DNA from: Bog-473 sp963717455 | GTDB lineage: Bacteria > Actinomycetota > Acidimicrobiia > Acidimicrobiales > RAAP-2 | Direction: 5' to 3' | Length of the DNA: 64,000 nt | Assembly: GCA_963717455.1 (NCBI GenBank) | Contig: OY970336.1 | Span: 2,542,001-2,606,000 of the forward strand | Shown: positions 25,200 to 34,463 of the stretch, one piece after another | Numbering within the stretch: position 1 is the first letter of the stretch | Layout of the letters: every line of letters begins with the position of its first letter | The notes under the pieces: generated by a model | Told to the model about the DNA's origin: nothing | The model's database searches: none | The model's input: only the letters and a program-made list of their open reading frames with translations | Made by a program: the position numbers and the translations under genes

Positions 25200-27134
25200 A
25201 TGGGCGATCGAATCGACGAGCTCAGCGACGCTCGATCGGCTTACGACCACCGGGATTGGCGTGGGGCGTTCGACCTGCTGACGGCGGCCGACAGGCGCTC
25301 GCCGCTCGCGCCGGAAGATGTAGAACTGCTGGCAGAGGCGGCACGGTGGGCACGTGAGTACGGCGCCATGATCGACGCCCTGGAGCAGGCCGAGGCTCGC
25401 TACGAACGCGTCGGCAAACGAGGCCTCGCGGCGGGAGTCGCATTGTCGCTGTGCCGTGAACACTTCGTCCGCAACAGCCTTTCTGAGGCCGGCGGCTGGC
25501 TGGGTCGTGCCTCGCGCCTGCTCGAGGACGAGCCCGAATGCTCTGCCCACGGCTACCTGCAGTGGGCCCTCGGCCGAGCCGCCTGGGCCGACGAAGATTC
25601 ACTGTCCGCCCTCGACCACGCCCGCGAGGCGAGCGCGATCGGTCGTCGGCTGGGTGACATCGATCTAGAAGCCTTCGGTTTGCACGACGAGGGGCATGTG
25701 TTGATCGCATGGGGCGACGTCGACGCGGGTCGTGCCTTGGTCGATGAGGCTGCTGCCATGAGCGGTGCCGCCAGCAACCCGTACACCACCGGAATGGTCT
25801 ATTGCGGAGCGATCTGGGCCTACCGCAACATGGCCGACTGGCGACGTGCCGGCGAGTGGACCGACGCGTCGCTGCGATGGTGCGAGCGAGAATCGTTGAG
25901 TGGCTTTCCCGGTCTCTGTCGGTTCCATCGTGCTGAGGTCCGCCGTCTTCGCGGGGAGCTTGACAACGCCGAGCGAGACGCGCTCGATGCCATCGAAGAG
26001 TTGTTGCCAGCCAACCTGATCGCGACCGGATGGGCCTTGACCGAGCTCGGTGAGATCCGGCGGAGAAGGGGCGATCAATCAGGGGCCCGAGACGCCTTTC
26101 GACGTGCCCAGGAGCTGGGCGGACTGCCCCAGCCGGGACTGGCGCTGTTGCTGTTGGACGAAGGCAAGCATGACGCTGCTCTAGCCAGCATTACCGACGC
26201 GTTGGCCCAGATGGTGGGCGTCCACCAAGAGGACCGCGGCTCGGTTCTACCCGCAGCGGTGACGATCGCATTGGCAGCCGGTCGGGTCGACCGAGCTCGT
26301 GATGCTTTGGCCGAGCTGGAGTCATGGGGGAAGTTGTTCCACACCACTGCCGCCCTCGCCTCTGTCGCCGAAGCGCGCGGCCAGGTCCAATTGGCCGATG
26401 GCGACGCAGATTCCGCCATCACCTCGCTGCGAGAGGCATGCCGCCTGTGGTGCGAGGTCGACGCGCCATTCGAGGCGGCTCGTGCTCGGCTTATCATCGC
26501 CGGAGCGCTACGAGTCGGTGGCCATGAGTCCAACGCCACGGGGGAGCTCGAGGCGGCGCTCAGCGCGTTCGAACGTCTCGGCGCGGTCAGAGAGGCAGAG
26601 CGGGTTCGCTCGATGCTCCACGCGGCCCGGCGGAGCCGGGCTACCTGCAGCCTGATGTTCACCGACATTGTCGACTCGACCAGGCTCGTCGAGGTCCTGG
26701 GTGATGACGCGTGGGGAAACCTACTGGACTGGCACGACCGTACCCTGCGTCAGTGTTTTCATGCGCACAACGGTCGGGAGATCAACCATGAAGGAGATGG
26801 GTTCTTCGTATCGTTCACCGATTCCCTTGACGCCGTCGAGTGCGCCATTGCGATCCAGCGCACCCTGGCCGATCACCGTCGTGAGCATGGCTTCGCTCCG
26901 CAGGTGCGCATTGGTGTCCACGCCACCGAAGCCGTCGACCTTGGCGATGACTACTTGGGCAAGGGAGTCCACGAAGCTGCCCGTGTCGGTGCCGCCGCCG
27001 GCACTGGAGAGATCCTTGTGACCGCGGCCGTCATCGATTCGGTCACCGACCACTTCCACGTTCGTAACCGCCGTGAACTCGATCTGAAGGGGCTCTCCGT
27101 CGCCCTCGACGTCGCAAGCGTCGAGTGGCAATAG
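25200..27134 (+). CDS. TPR-containing adenylate/guanylate cyclase
   Basis: A 644-aa protein. Residues 1-470 are a chain of Ala/Leu-rich helical repeats of TPR type (for example GYLQWALGRAAWADEDSLSAL). A class III cyclase domain starts near 480 with LMFTDIVDSTRLVE and continues EINHEGDGFFVSFTDSLDA, supplying both metal-binding aspartates. The transition-state loop reads GKGVHEAARV, with His where many cyclases have Asn. The TPR part probably receives a protein partner signal that sets cyclic nucleotide synthesis. It is a single gene, directly after a transposase remnant. Confidence 0.88.
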   Translation: MGDRIDELSDARSAYDHRDWRGAFDLLTAADRRSPLAPEDVELLAEAARWAREYGAMIDALEQAEARYERVGKRGLAAGVALSLCREHFVRNSLSEAGGWLGRASRLLEDEPECSAHGYLQWALGRAAWADEDSLSALDHAREASAIGRRLGDIDLEAFGLHDEGHVLIAWGDVDAGRALVDEAAAMSGAASNPYTTGMVYCGAIWAYRNMADWRRAGEWTDASLRWCERESLSGFPGLCRFHRAEVRRLRGELDNAERDALDAIEELLPANLIATGWALTELGEIRRRRGDQSGARDAFRRAQELGGLPQPGLALLLLDEGKHDAALASITDALAQMVGVHQEDRGSVLPAAVTIALAAGRVDRARDALAELESWGKLFHTTAALASVAEARGQVQLADGDADSAITSLREACRLWCEVDAPFEAARARLIIAGALRVGGHESNATGELEAALSAFERLGAVREAERVRSMLHAARRSRATCSLMFTDIVDSTRLVEVLGDDAWGNLLDWHDRTLRQCFHAHNGREINHEGDGFFVSFTDSLDAVECAIAIQRTLADHRREHGFAPQVRIGVHATEAVDLGDDYLGKGVHEAARVGAAAGTGEILVTAAVIDSVTDHFHVRNRRELDLKGLSVALDVASVEWQ

Positions 27135-27521
27135 TCACGTCCGACCGCCGTCCGGCTACGCCGTTGCCATTCGCCGGTTGGGAGCCGTCATTGGATCGGA
27201 CTGAGTTGCGCGAGATGTGATGAGATGCCGATACCGCGCGGGTTCTGGGTGAATCCCTTAGCGCAGCCTCGCTCGCTGCGCTCCGCTCGGCCGCAACCTA
27301 ACTCCCGCGTGCGTCACGACAGCTGAGGATCATCGCCTCGTCTGGGCCCGTGTGTGCCAGGCGCCGCCCGTCACCGGAACCAGCCGGTGCCGGGCCGGCA
27401 AAGCCGGCCCTGTGCGCGTGCCACGTTCGCGGGCACATCCCGGCCCGTTGAGTAGGACCGCGGCGGCGGGTCCAGACTTGATGCGCCAAATCACGCCACG
27501 GATTCTCAAGGGGAGGTCGCC
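27135..27521. other. Non-coding leader with strong hairpin
   Basis: The 387-base region contains GGGCCGGC (27392-27399) and GCCGGCCC (27403-27410), a perfect eight-pair stem with an AAA loop. It lies 112 bases before the next gene. No protein frame is convincing. The hairpin may mark the end of the mobile unit that carries the gene at 27522, or a terminator for the cyclase gene. Confidence 0.45.
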
Positions 27522-28685
27522 ATGGGTGCGTTCGAGGAGCTCCACCAAAAGCGGATCACCGGCTCTCTGGCCATGTACGACCGGATGATCTTCAAAGGTC
27601 ATCTCACCGCCTTGTTCAAACAGGACGGCGCGCGTTGCTACCTGTGGTCCCAAGGGGTGGCGCTCAAGGACTTCACGCCCTACGCCAAGGCCACCACCGC
27701 CCAGATCGCCGACCACTGCCGGGCCCTGGTCACCTCGGCCGGGCGTCCGGTCATCTCCTTTGACCACGTGCGGACCCGGGGCCGCACCCAGCACAAAGAC
27801 GACCTGGCGAAGTCGATCGCCGAACGCGACGGAGTGCGCGAGGGCATCGTGTGCCTCATCTCGGCCGTCGAGCCCTGCATGAGCTTTCAGGTGCGAAAGC
27901 GCCAGAGCACCGGTCGCCTCGAGATCTTCCGGCGCGAGCGGGCCTGCCTGCACCACTACCTCTACCTCATCGACCCCGAGTTCGGCTTTATGCACATCCG
28001 CATCCAGGGCTGGCTCCCCTACGAGGTCCAGATCTACATCAACGGGCGCGAGTGGCTGGCCCGGGCCCTCGACAAGGCCGGTGTCGGCTACGTCCGCTAC
28101 GAGAACTCGCTCGTGGCCATCGACGACTTGGAGGTCGCGTCCCGCCTGTGCGAACACTTCGCCCACCGGGCCTGGCCCCGCCTGCTCAACGCCTTGGCCA
28201 AGATGGTCAACCCGCTCATGGGTCGCATCAACGCCGCCGGCTACGGCGGCTACTACTGGGTGCTCGACCAGGCCGAGATCGCCACCGACGTCATGTTCAA
28301 GAACCGCCCCGCGCTGCTCGGAGTCTGGCCCGACCTCGTCCGCCACGCCGCCCTCAACTTGTCCTCCGAAGACGTGCTCGGCTTTCTCGGCCGAAAGCTC
28401 CATCCCTCCTTGGCCGCCCAGGTGGTGACCGACGCCAAGCGCCGACCCCAGGGTTGGCGCGTGCGCCACCGCATGGCCGGCAACTGGGTCAAGGTCTACG
28501 ACAAGGCCTCGGTTCTCCGGGTCGAGACCACCATCAACAATCCACGCGAGTTCCGGTGTCTGCGGGTCAAAGAGACCGAAGACGGCCGGCGCGAGCGGCG
28601 GTGGTGTGAGATGAGAAAGGGGCGTCGGCGATCTCCTTGCTCCGCTCGGCCGTGGCGTGCTGGTAGCGGAGGGCGGCGACGTTGA
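27522..28685 (+). CDS. Conserved protein of unknown function, C-terminally truncated
   Basis: A 387-aa protein; ATG 27522 follows AGGGGAGG. It carries long conserved-looking blocks including EFGFMHIRIQGWLPYEVQIY, INGREWLARALDKAG, YYWVLDQAEIATDVMF, LGFLGRKL, and VKVYDKASVLRVETTINNP. From memory this is a widespread bacterial family of unknown function that often recurs in genomes. The native C-terminus is lost after CEMRKG, where the frame runs antisense into an integrase remnant. Basic residues and wide recurrence suggest a mobile or nucleic-acid role, which is inference only. Confidence 0.7.
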   Translation: MGAFEELHQKRITGSLAMYDRMIFKGHLTALFKQDGARCYLWSQGVALKDFTPYAKATTAQIADHCRALVTSAGRPVISFDHVRTRGRTQHKDDLAKSIAERDGVREGIVCLISAVEPCMSFQVRKRQSTGRLEIFRRERACLHHYLYLIDPEFGFMHIRIQGWLPYEVQIYINGREWLARALDKAGVGYVRYENSLVAIDDLEVASRLCEHFAHRAWPRLLNALAKMVNPLMGRINAAGYGGYYWVLDQAEIATDVMFKNRPALLGVWPDLVRHAALNLSSEDVLGFLGRKLHPSLAAQVVTDAKRRPQGWRVRHRMAGNWVKVYDKASVLRVETTINNPREFRCLRVKETEDGRRERRWCEMRKGRRRSPCSARPWRAGSGGRRR

Positions 28686-28690
28686 GGGTA
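28616..28690 (-). pseudogene. Tyrosine integrase C-terminal remnant 2
   Basis: The minus strand reads AALRYQHATAERSKEIA, the tail of the same integrase class as remnant 1. It overlaps the 3' end of the truncated gene on the opposite strand. Only about 25 codons remain. Confidence 0.5.
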
Positions 28691-28736
28691 CGGTGATGTT
28701 GTACTTAGCGATATCGACGGTTAGGCCGGAGGGGAC

Positions 28737-30116
28737 ATGACACCGCGAATTGCCATCATCGGCGGCGGGAGCGCCCACTGGACGCCCCGCCTGCTCTTGG
28801 ACTTCGTCAACACACCATCGCTCGCCGAGAGTCAAGTCGCATTGATGGACACCGCGCCCGAGAGCCTGCCGCCGGTGCAACAGTTGGCCGACCACATCGC
28901 AGTGCTTGGGTCGAGTGGTCTGCGGACGACTGCCACGACGGATCTCGAGGCTGCGCTCGACGGCGCGCAATTTGTGATCACCGGGCTTTCTGTGGGTGGT
29001 TTCGACGCGATGCGCCACGACCTGGAGATACCCGACCGCTACGGCCTGCCCCAACCCGTGGGAGACAGCGTGGGTCCCGGAGGCATATCGCGCGCTTTGC
29101 GGAGCGTGCCTGTGACCGTTGGCATCGCCCGGGCCATGGAGCGCCGCTGCCCCGACGCCCTGCTGGTAAACGTCAGCAACCCCCTCACCGCGCTGTGCCG
29201 CGCCGTGACCCGTGAAACGACGGTGTCGACGGTCGGATTGTGCAACGAGCTTGTGGGTCTGACCTGGGCGATGAGCCTGCTCTTCGATGTTGGGATGCAC
29301 GAGGTCGACCCTGTGGTCGGCGGCGTCAACCATCTCCCGCTGGTCACCGCCCTGAGCATTGGCGGTTCCGACGGCTTCACGATGCTGCGGTCGATAATGG
29401 ACCAGCCCGTCTCGGCTCTCGACGACCCGATCTGGATGGAGCCTCCTGTCGGTAGCCACTGGCGCAAGGTGTCGACAGGGGAAAAATGGACGAAGGGCGA
29501 CGTCGTGGCCAACAACCGGCTGAAGCTCGAGCTCTTTCGACGGTTCGGAGTCCTCCCGGGATCCTCAGACACACACGTCGCCGAGTTCTTTCCCTGGTTC
29601 GTCACAGAAGCCAGTGGCTTCGGTGACGATTGGTGCGTCCACCACTACGGCATCGATGGCCATCGGGCAGACAAGGAGACGGACGAGGCTGACCTGGCCG
29701 CACTCCTTGCATCGCAAGAGCTTCCGCGATGGGGCTCGGGGGAACTCGTCGCCCCCCTGCTCCATGCGATCGTCTCCGGCGATGAGCGACACCTCCCGGT
29801 GAACATCCCGAATACCGGCCAGGTCGTCGGCCTGGATCACGGGCCCGTGCTCGAGTGCGTGGGTGTGGCGAATGCATCAGGAGTCACACCGCGTGATCGT
29901 GTCCAGGTGGAATCCGTCCTCGGCGAGTGCTTGCGACGGATCGTGTACTCGCAGGAGCTGACGGTCGAAGCTGCCCTCACAGGCGACCGGACTCTTGTGC
30001 TCGAGGCCATGCTCACCGACCAGATGGCCGGTCGACTGCCGTACGAGCACATTGTTGCTCTCACCGACGAGTTGCTGGCGGCAACCGCTCCGTGGCTGGA
30101 CCAGTTCGCAAACTGA
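28737..30116 (+). CDS. Glycoside hydrolase family 4 (NAD-dependent)
   Basis: A 459-aa protein with a Rossmann start IAIIGGGSAHWTPRL, the GH4 DSVGPGG block, NVSNPL at 145-150, the metal-binding Cys169 in GLCNEL and His199 in GGVNHL. GH4 enzymes cleave alpha- or beta-glycosides by transient oxidation at C3 using NAD and Mn2+. The residues around Cys169 do not settle which glycoside or whether it is phosphorylated. ATG 28737 follows GGAGGGG. It is monocistronic within the tRNA-Cys-bounded segment. Confidence 0.92.
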   Translation: MTPRIAIIGGGSAHWTPRLLLDFVNTPSLAESQVALMDTAPESLPPVQQLADHIAVLGSSGLRTTATTDLEAALDGAQFVITGLSVGGFDAMRHDLEIPDRYGLPQPVGDSVGPGGISRALRSVPVTVGIARAMERRCPDALLVNVSNPLTALCRAVTRETTVSTVGLCNELVGLTWAMSLLFDVGMHEVDPVVGGVNHLPLVTALSIGGSDGFTMLRSIMDQPVSALDDPIWMEPPVGSHWRKVSTGEKWTKGDVVANNRLKLELFRRFGVLPGSSDTHVAEFFPWFVTEASGFGDDWCVHHYGIDGHRADKETDEADLAALLASQELPRWGSGELVAPLLHAIVSGDERHLPVNIPNTGQVVGLDHGPVLECVGVANASGVTPRDRVQVESVLGECLRRIVYSQELTVEAALTGDRTLVLEAMLTDQMAGRLPYEHIVALTDELLAATAPWLDQFAN

Positions 30117-30241
30117 CCCACGGGCGACCGAGCTTGAAGAACCAGTCGTTGACTTCGATCCACCGGCCCTCAAACCAGTTAGAGGCGCCGTCACTTCGGA
30201 TTCAGATTGATGAGAGTAATTGTCAAGACCCGTGTAGCTGA

Positions 30242-30920
30242 TCAGAGTGTTCGGGCCTCCCATGCGGGCTGCTGGGGCTCGTCGTTGTACACGATGATGT
30301 CGGCGTGATCGGTCGGGCGGACTGTGTCGAAGTAGAACTGTTGGGAGGGTCTGTAACGCTTGCGGTGGCGCCGCTCGACTTCGGTGGCGGATCCGAACAG
30401 CGCCAGGTCTCGCGTCCGGGCGCGATCGAGTGCCACCTCGAACGCGGCGGACACGAAGATGCGCAGGTCCCACCGGTCAATCAGCTCGGGGCGCAGGAGG
30501 AACACGCCGTCGAAGAGCAGCACGGCATCGGCGGGTGCCGTCGTGACCGGCTGGGACGGTGTGGTTTCCGTGGGGCGGTCGTAGACTTCCCGTTGGAACC
30601 TTCGGTCTCCGCCGGGGCCCAGAGGATCGAGCAGGACCCGGTGCAGCGCGTCGAAGTCGAAGCTGTCGTAATAGCAGCCTTCGGCAGAGTATTCGCCGCG
30701 CTGATAGCGCTGTGACCGGGGGAGAAGAAAGCCCTCGATCGACCGCGCGGATGACTTCACGGTCCTGCGCTCGCAGGACGACGGCGAGCTCGTCGCCCAG
30801 CGTTGTCTTACCGGCGGCGGGCGGTCCGTCGATGGCGACCCTCGTCGGGCAGGCGATCGTGACGGATCCGACCGCCTCGGCCAGACGACTGAGCAGCTCG
30901 TCGCGGGTGCCGTTGTCCAT
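30242..30920 (-). pseudogene. Uridine kinase-like gene, frameshifted
   Basis: The 5' part from 30920 encodes CPTRVAIDGPPAAGKTTLGD with a P-loop. After REVIRA the frame breaks, and the rest (SIEGFLLPRSQRYQRGEY, CYYDSFDFDALHRVLLDPLG, VLLFDGVFLLRPEL) continues one frame away to 30242. Removing one base in the run at 30743-30744 restores a single 225-residue nucleoside kinase of the uridine-kinase type. Either the gene is dead or the base is an error. Confidence 0.8.
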
Positions 30921-31056
30921 ACCCTGCTGCCCTCCCTGCGTCGTGAATGTCGCGTCAAGCCCACCCTATGACGGTCTCGGCGTGTCAGGCTGCGGCTACG
31001 TCCTGGCGTTCGACGAGGACGCCGCGGGAAGCGGGCTCCGGCACGGACGAGCGCGA

Positions 31057-31929
31057 TTAGTAGCTGTCCAACTTCGGACGGCGAATGCGTAGTCGATTGT
31101 CGGAGAGAGGAACGCTGAATCGACCGTCAGGTGACGCAGTGAGAAGCAGGTCTTGAAGGTCCCGGACGAAGTGATCCAGCTGATCTCCGAAGAGGTGCGG
31201 CGCCGTCGACGAGGTGGAGAGGACCCACGCCACGATGTCGTCGACGGACCGCTCGAGGACCCGATCGTCGGGCACCACAACGATTTCTTCAGGCGCAAAT
31301 CCGGCGGCCTGAAACACCTGATCCTCCTTGTCGGGCGAGGTGTTGCGAAATCCTTGACCAGCCCGGCGGTCAGAACCGAGCCAACGGACTCGTAGCTCGT
31401 CGATGGCTGCCTCGGGCACCGGCGGCATGGGCCCACTCGGCGGGTCCTGGCCCGGTGGGTTCGCGTGCCAGAGGTCGACCTGCACGACGGCTCCGCGGGG
31501 CTCGAGGATGCCCCGAACAGCCGCGGCCACAAGGAGACGGTCCATCCAATGGAATGATTGGCCAAAGCTGATGACTCGGAACGTGCCGAGGGATGCCGGG
31601 AGCTCTTCGGCCCGCATCTGGACCCAGGTGGCCTTGGTGTTCTCCTCGGCGGCAGCCCGCTCGGCCTCCTCCACCATGCCGGGATCCGGATCGAGGCCGA
31701 TGACGCTCTCGAAGAGGGGGGCAAAGAACAGGGCGACGGTGCCAGGTCCGCAGCCGACGTCGAGGAGGCGCCCATGGCCGTCGAGATCGAGGTGCTCAGC
31801 CAGGGCTTTGATCAGACCAGGGGCATACGGTTTGCGACCCTGGCGGTAGTAGGCGGCGGCACCCTCGAAGACGGTCTCGTCCCAGGTCCAGTCCTGCCAC
31901 CGGTATCGGACCGGCTCTTCCGCCGTCAT
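31057..31929 (-). CDS. Class I SAM-dependent methyltransferase
   Basis: A 290-aa protein. LLDVGCGPGTVALFF at 56-70 is motif I of the Rossmann methyltransferase fold, followed by VIGLDPDPGMV (motif II acidic residue), FGQSFHWMD and GAVVQVDLW. ATG 31929 lies at the start of the conserved region; the upstream extension of the frame runs into tRNA and integrase debris and was excluded. The substrate is unknown. Confidence 0.85.
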   Translation of the reverse strand: MTAEEPVRYRWQDWTWDETVFEGAAAYYRQGRKPYAPGLIKALAEHLDLDGHGRLLDVGCGPGTVALFFAPLFESVIGLDPDPGMVEEAERAAAEENTKATWVQMRAEELPASLGTFRVISFGQSFHWMDRLLVAAAVRGILEPRGAVVQVDLWHANPPGQDPPSGPMPPVPEAAIDELRVRWLGSDRRAGQGFRNTSPDKEDQVFQAAGFAPEEIVVVPDDRVLERSVDDIVAWVLSTSSTAPHLFGDQLDHFVRDLQDLLLTASPDGRFSVPLSDNRLRIRRPKLDSY

Positions 31930-32106
31930 CTGCTCAGTGTGGCAGACCCGACTTGGTACGCCATGAGTCTCTGACTGTCTCGAAGCTGGCAACGGACTCC
32001 TTGGTCGCAACGATCTCCGATCCGACCGTGATGCCACATCAGCCACGTATGCATTCCGACCTGCGGTGATGTGTTGGCCTGCAGCGCTACAGACCTGGCC
32101 AGAGCT

Positions 32107-32147
32107 CCTGCAAAGCCCCGTACGGCGGTTCGATTCCGCCCGCCGCC
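32107..32147 (+). repeat. tRNA-Cys 3' half (attachment-site remnant 2)
   Basis: It is the same segment as at 24475, from the CTGCAAA anticodon loop to the CGCCGCC acceptor strand, identical over 40 bases. No 5' half is present. With the first copy it bounds a 7.6-kb segment in direct orientation. Confidence 0.75.
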
Positions 32148-32149
32148 GC

Positions 32150-32228
32150 AATGTCTTTGGGCAGGTGGATGCCTTCTCTGCACTGCGGGCGGCACTGATC
32201 ACCTCGTCGAGGAAGTCCGCGACGGGGC
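32150..32228 (-). pseudogene. Tyrosine integrase C-terminal remnant 3
   Basis: The minus strand reads PVADFLDEVISAARSAEKAS, comparable to AIAGYLDDV plus tail in remnant 1. It ends beside the tRNA-Cys fragment, repeating the geometry at 24.5 kb. The evidence is short and rests on this parallel. Confidence 0.4.
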
Positions 32229-32327
32229 GTCACCGAGGCGGAGCACCCGAGCGTGGCCTCGTAGTCGGCTCCACCGGTCTCAAAGCGCTCACGTCGAGTC
32301 CCAGGCCGTGGGGCCTACGCTCAAGCC

Positions 32328-33815
32328 ATGAGCGCGCTCCTCCCGGCGACCACCCGCCAACGCAACCGGGCCCTCGAGGTTCTGTTGAGCCCCGGCCTCG
32401 ATCCCATCGTCGACATGGTCGGCTGGTCCTGGGCCGAGGGAGCCTACGAAGTCGCGTCGAGGGACGGAGCCGTGCAGTTCCGCCGCGACGCCGGCGTCGA
32501 TGGCGGCTTCCGGATCGAGTCGGTCACGAGTCAGAACCCGCTCGCCGTGCAGGACCAAACGCGCTTCGTCGGACTTGAGGCCGAGCGGGCTTTGCCGCAT
32601 CCCGGTCGCAAACAGAACAGCTACCCCAACGCGTTCGAGCAGTTCGCCCAGCTTTTCGACCATCCGTCGGCGCCCGACCTCTGCGTGATCCACAGTGCGT
32701 CGCACAACTGGGCCGACCAGGGCGGACACCTCGGGGAGCATGGATCGCTGGGCGTCGTACAGGCGAGGGCACCCTTCATCGTCGCCGGCGCAGGGGTGCC
32801 CAGGCTCGGGATGGCCGATATCGGATGCCGACTGATCGACGTGGCGCCGACGATGCTGCGGCTGCTCGCGGCCGATCTTGACCCCGGCCTTCCGCTGCTC
32901 TCGCACCAAGACGGGTCGGTGATCGACGCCCTCGTCGATGGCCCGGGCGCGGCTCGGCATCTGATCGGGCTCCTCTGGGACGGGACCAACTCCAACGTGC
33001 TCTACGACCTCGCCAGTCGGGGCGAAGCCCCGAACGTGGCGCGCTTGATCGGCGAGGGGACGGCGTGTCGGTTCGGGGCGCTGGCGTCGCTCCCGACCGT
33101 GACCCTGGCCAACCACACCACGATCCTCACCGGCAGCCACCCAGGCCACCACGGGATCCTCCACAACGCCTGGGTCGACCGGCGTACCGGTGCGCAGGTG
33201 ATCACCAACTCGCCGGCGACGTGGGCGACCTCCATGCAGTGGCTGCACCCTGGGGTGCGGACCATGCACCACGCGGCCAAGCGCGTGCGACCCGGGACCA
33301 CCGCCTCAATCAACGAGCCCTGCGACGCCGGGGCCGACTACTCGACGTTCGACCTCGTGCGCAACGGTGAACGTCCGCTGCCCGCCCCCGGACCCGACGA
33401 GCTACCCGATGCGACCACACGGTTCGTCAGGCCAAGCAAGGACTACCGGTGGGCGTCGCGCGCGGACCACACCGCTGTCGAACAGTTCCACCGCGTCTGG
33501 GCCGATGCCGACGCCAACCCGCCCGTCTTCACCTGGGTCAACTTCACGCTGACCGACTCGGCGTTCCACGAGGGCGGCCCCTACTCGGAGATGGCGGCGA
33601 GCGCCGTGCGCGACAGCGACGCCCGGCTGGGCCGGATCCTGGAGGTGGTGGAGCGGGCCGGGGTGTGGGAGGACAGTGCCTTCTTCCTCGTCGCCGACCA
33701 TGGAATGGAGGAGTCCGATCCGGCCGTTCGAGGGGACTGGGACGAGGCGCTCGCGGAGGCAGAGGTGGCTGTGCGCGACGAGGGGTACGGCTTCTTGTAC
33801 CTGAGCGGTTCGTAA
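32328..33815 (+). CDS. Alkaline-phosphatase-superfamily phosphodiesterase, apparently circularly permuted
   Basis: A 495-aa protein. The usual N-terminal half of a type I phosphodiesterase begins only at about residue 211 (HLIGLLWDGTNSNVLYDLAS). Asp218, the nucleophile Thr259 in PTVTLAN, then TDSAFH and VADHGM follow in order. The chain ends soon after, before the last metal histidine. Residues 115-180, with HLGEHGSLGVV (His134, His138), APFIVAGAG and DVAPTMLRLL, look like that missing C-terminal portion placed first. The fold could therefore be completed by permutation. It probably hydrolyses phosphodiesters or pyrophosphates; the substrate is unknown. Confidence 0.8.
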   Translation: MSALLPATTRQRNRALEVLLSPGLDPIVDMVGWSWAEGAYEVASRDGAVQFRRDAGVDGGFRIESVTSQNPLAVQDQTRFVGLEAERALPHPGRKQNSYPNAFEQFAQLFDHPSAPDLCVIHSASHNWADQGGHLGEHGSLGVVQARAPFIVAGAGVPRLGMADIGCRLIDVAPTMLRLLAADLDPGLPLLSHQDGSVIDALVDGPGAARHLIGLLWDGTNSNVLYDLASRGEAPNVARLIGEGTACRFGALASLPTVTLANHTTILTGSHPGHHGILHNAWVDRRTGAQVITNSPATWATSMQWLHPGVRTMHHAAKRVRPGTTASINEPCDAGADYSTFDLVRNGERPLPAPGPDELPDATTRFVRPSKDYRWASRADHTAVEQFHRVWADADANPPVFTWVNFTLTDSAFHEGGPYSEMAASAVRDSDARLGRILEVVERAGVWEDSAFFLVADHGMEESDPAVRGDWDEALAEAEVAVRDEGYGFLYLSGS

Positions 33816-34025
33816 GCCGTCGCGCCGAGCGCTGCCCTGGGGACACTCTTTCGGCTGCTCCGCCTCGCGAGGCTCGATCGCCAACGACGCAGCTCGGGAT
33901 GCTGAAGGGGTCGAGCAATCAATCGCTGAGCCGCAACCAAGAAGTTGAGCGCCCCAGTGTGCCGGGCTGGGGTGCCACCCTGCGGCACTTTCGAGCTAGA
34001 GGCATGGGGTCTAGCGTCGAAGCTC
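33816..34025. other. Intergenic region
   Basis: This 210-base gap contains GTGCC-ACCCTGC-GGCAC near 33973-33990, a short stem resembling the hairpin at 4076-4096. Nothing else was seen. Confidence 0.35.
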
Positions 34026-34376
34026 ATGACGAAGGATGGGGCGGTTCTAACGGCAGTTGGCCTGGGGTTCGTGTTGGCTAGTTGTACAAGCGGGCCAAGC
34101 GCAACGGTCAGCGGGCCCAGCGCGAAAGAGATTGCGGCTTGCGCATCAATCGTCAAGGTCAAGCTTCCGCCTGTGAAGCAGGGCATGGGTCTTGCGATCG
34201 CATTACCGACGAAACAGGCGGAGAACCTGATTGAGTCTGGCAATCCAACGTTGGCCGAGACCGGGCGCATTTTCACCCAGCCCGAAATTCGCTTCACCCC
34301 GCGTGGAGACCGCAATGTCTATGTGAACGCTTTCCTCAGAGCTCAGGCCGAGTGCCGGAAGCTCGGGGTGGGATAG
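34026..34376 (+). CDS. Small lipoprotein, 116 aa
   Basis: From ATG 34026 the protein has a hydrophobic signal DGAVLTAVGLGFVLASC with lipobox LASC (Cys20), then a Ser/Pro-rich linker and a compact domain with two further cysteines (AACAS and AECRK). It is presumably anchored to the outer face of the membrane. No family is recognised. A longer in-frame start at 33945 would bury the signal peptide. Confidence 0.65.
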   Translation: MTKDGAVLTAVGLGFVLASCTSGPSATVSGPSAKEIAACASIVKVKLPPVKQGMGLAIALPTKQAENLIESGNPTLAETGRIFTQPEIRFTPRGDRNVYVNAFLRAQAECRKLGVG

Positions 34377-34380
34377 GACT

Positions 34381-34400
34381 TGACTTCCCCAGTCCGCCGG
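34381..34400 (+). repeat. Dispersed intergenic repeat, divergent copy 9
   Basis: TGACTTCCCCAGTCCGCCGG, four bases after the preceding stop, resembles copy 6 at 13700 (GCCCCAGTTCGCCGG). Confidence 0.4.
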
Positions 34401-34463
34401 GACGGCGGGGCATGTGGATGACATCCGAGTCGAAGGACTCAGGTTTCGGGTCATGATGCCCCA

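Noticed and set aside
27330..29459. Long minus-strand frame of about 700 codons
   Set aside because: It is antisense to the unknown-family gene and the GH4 gene, both with clear family sequence; this is a GC-rich shadow frame.
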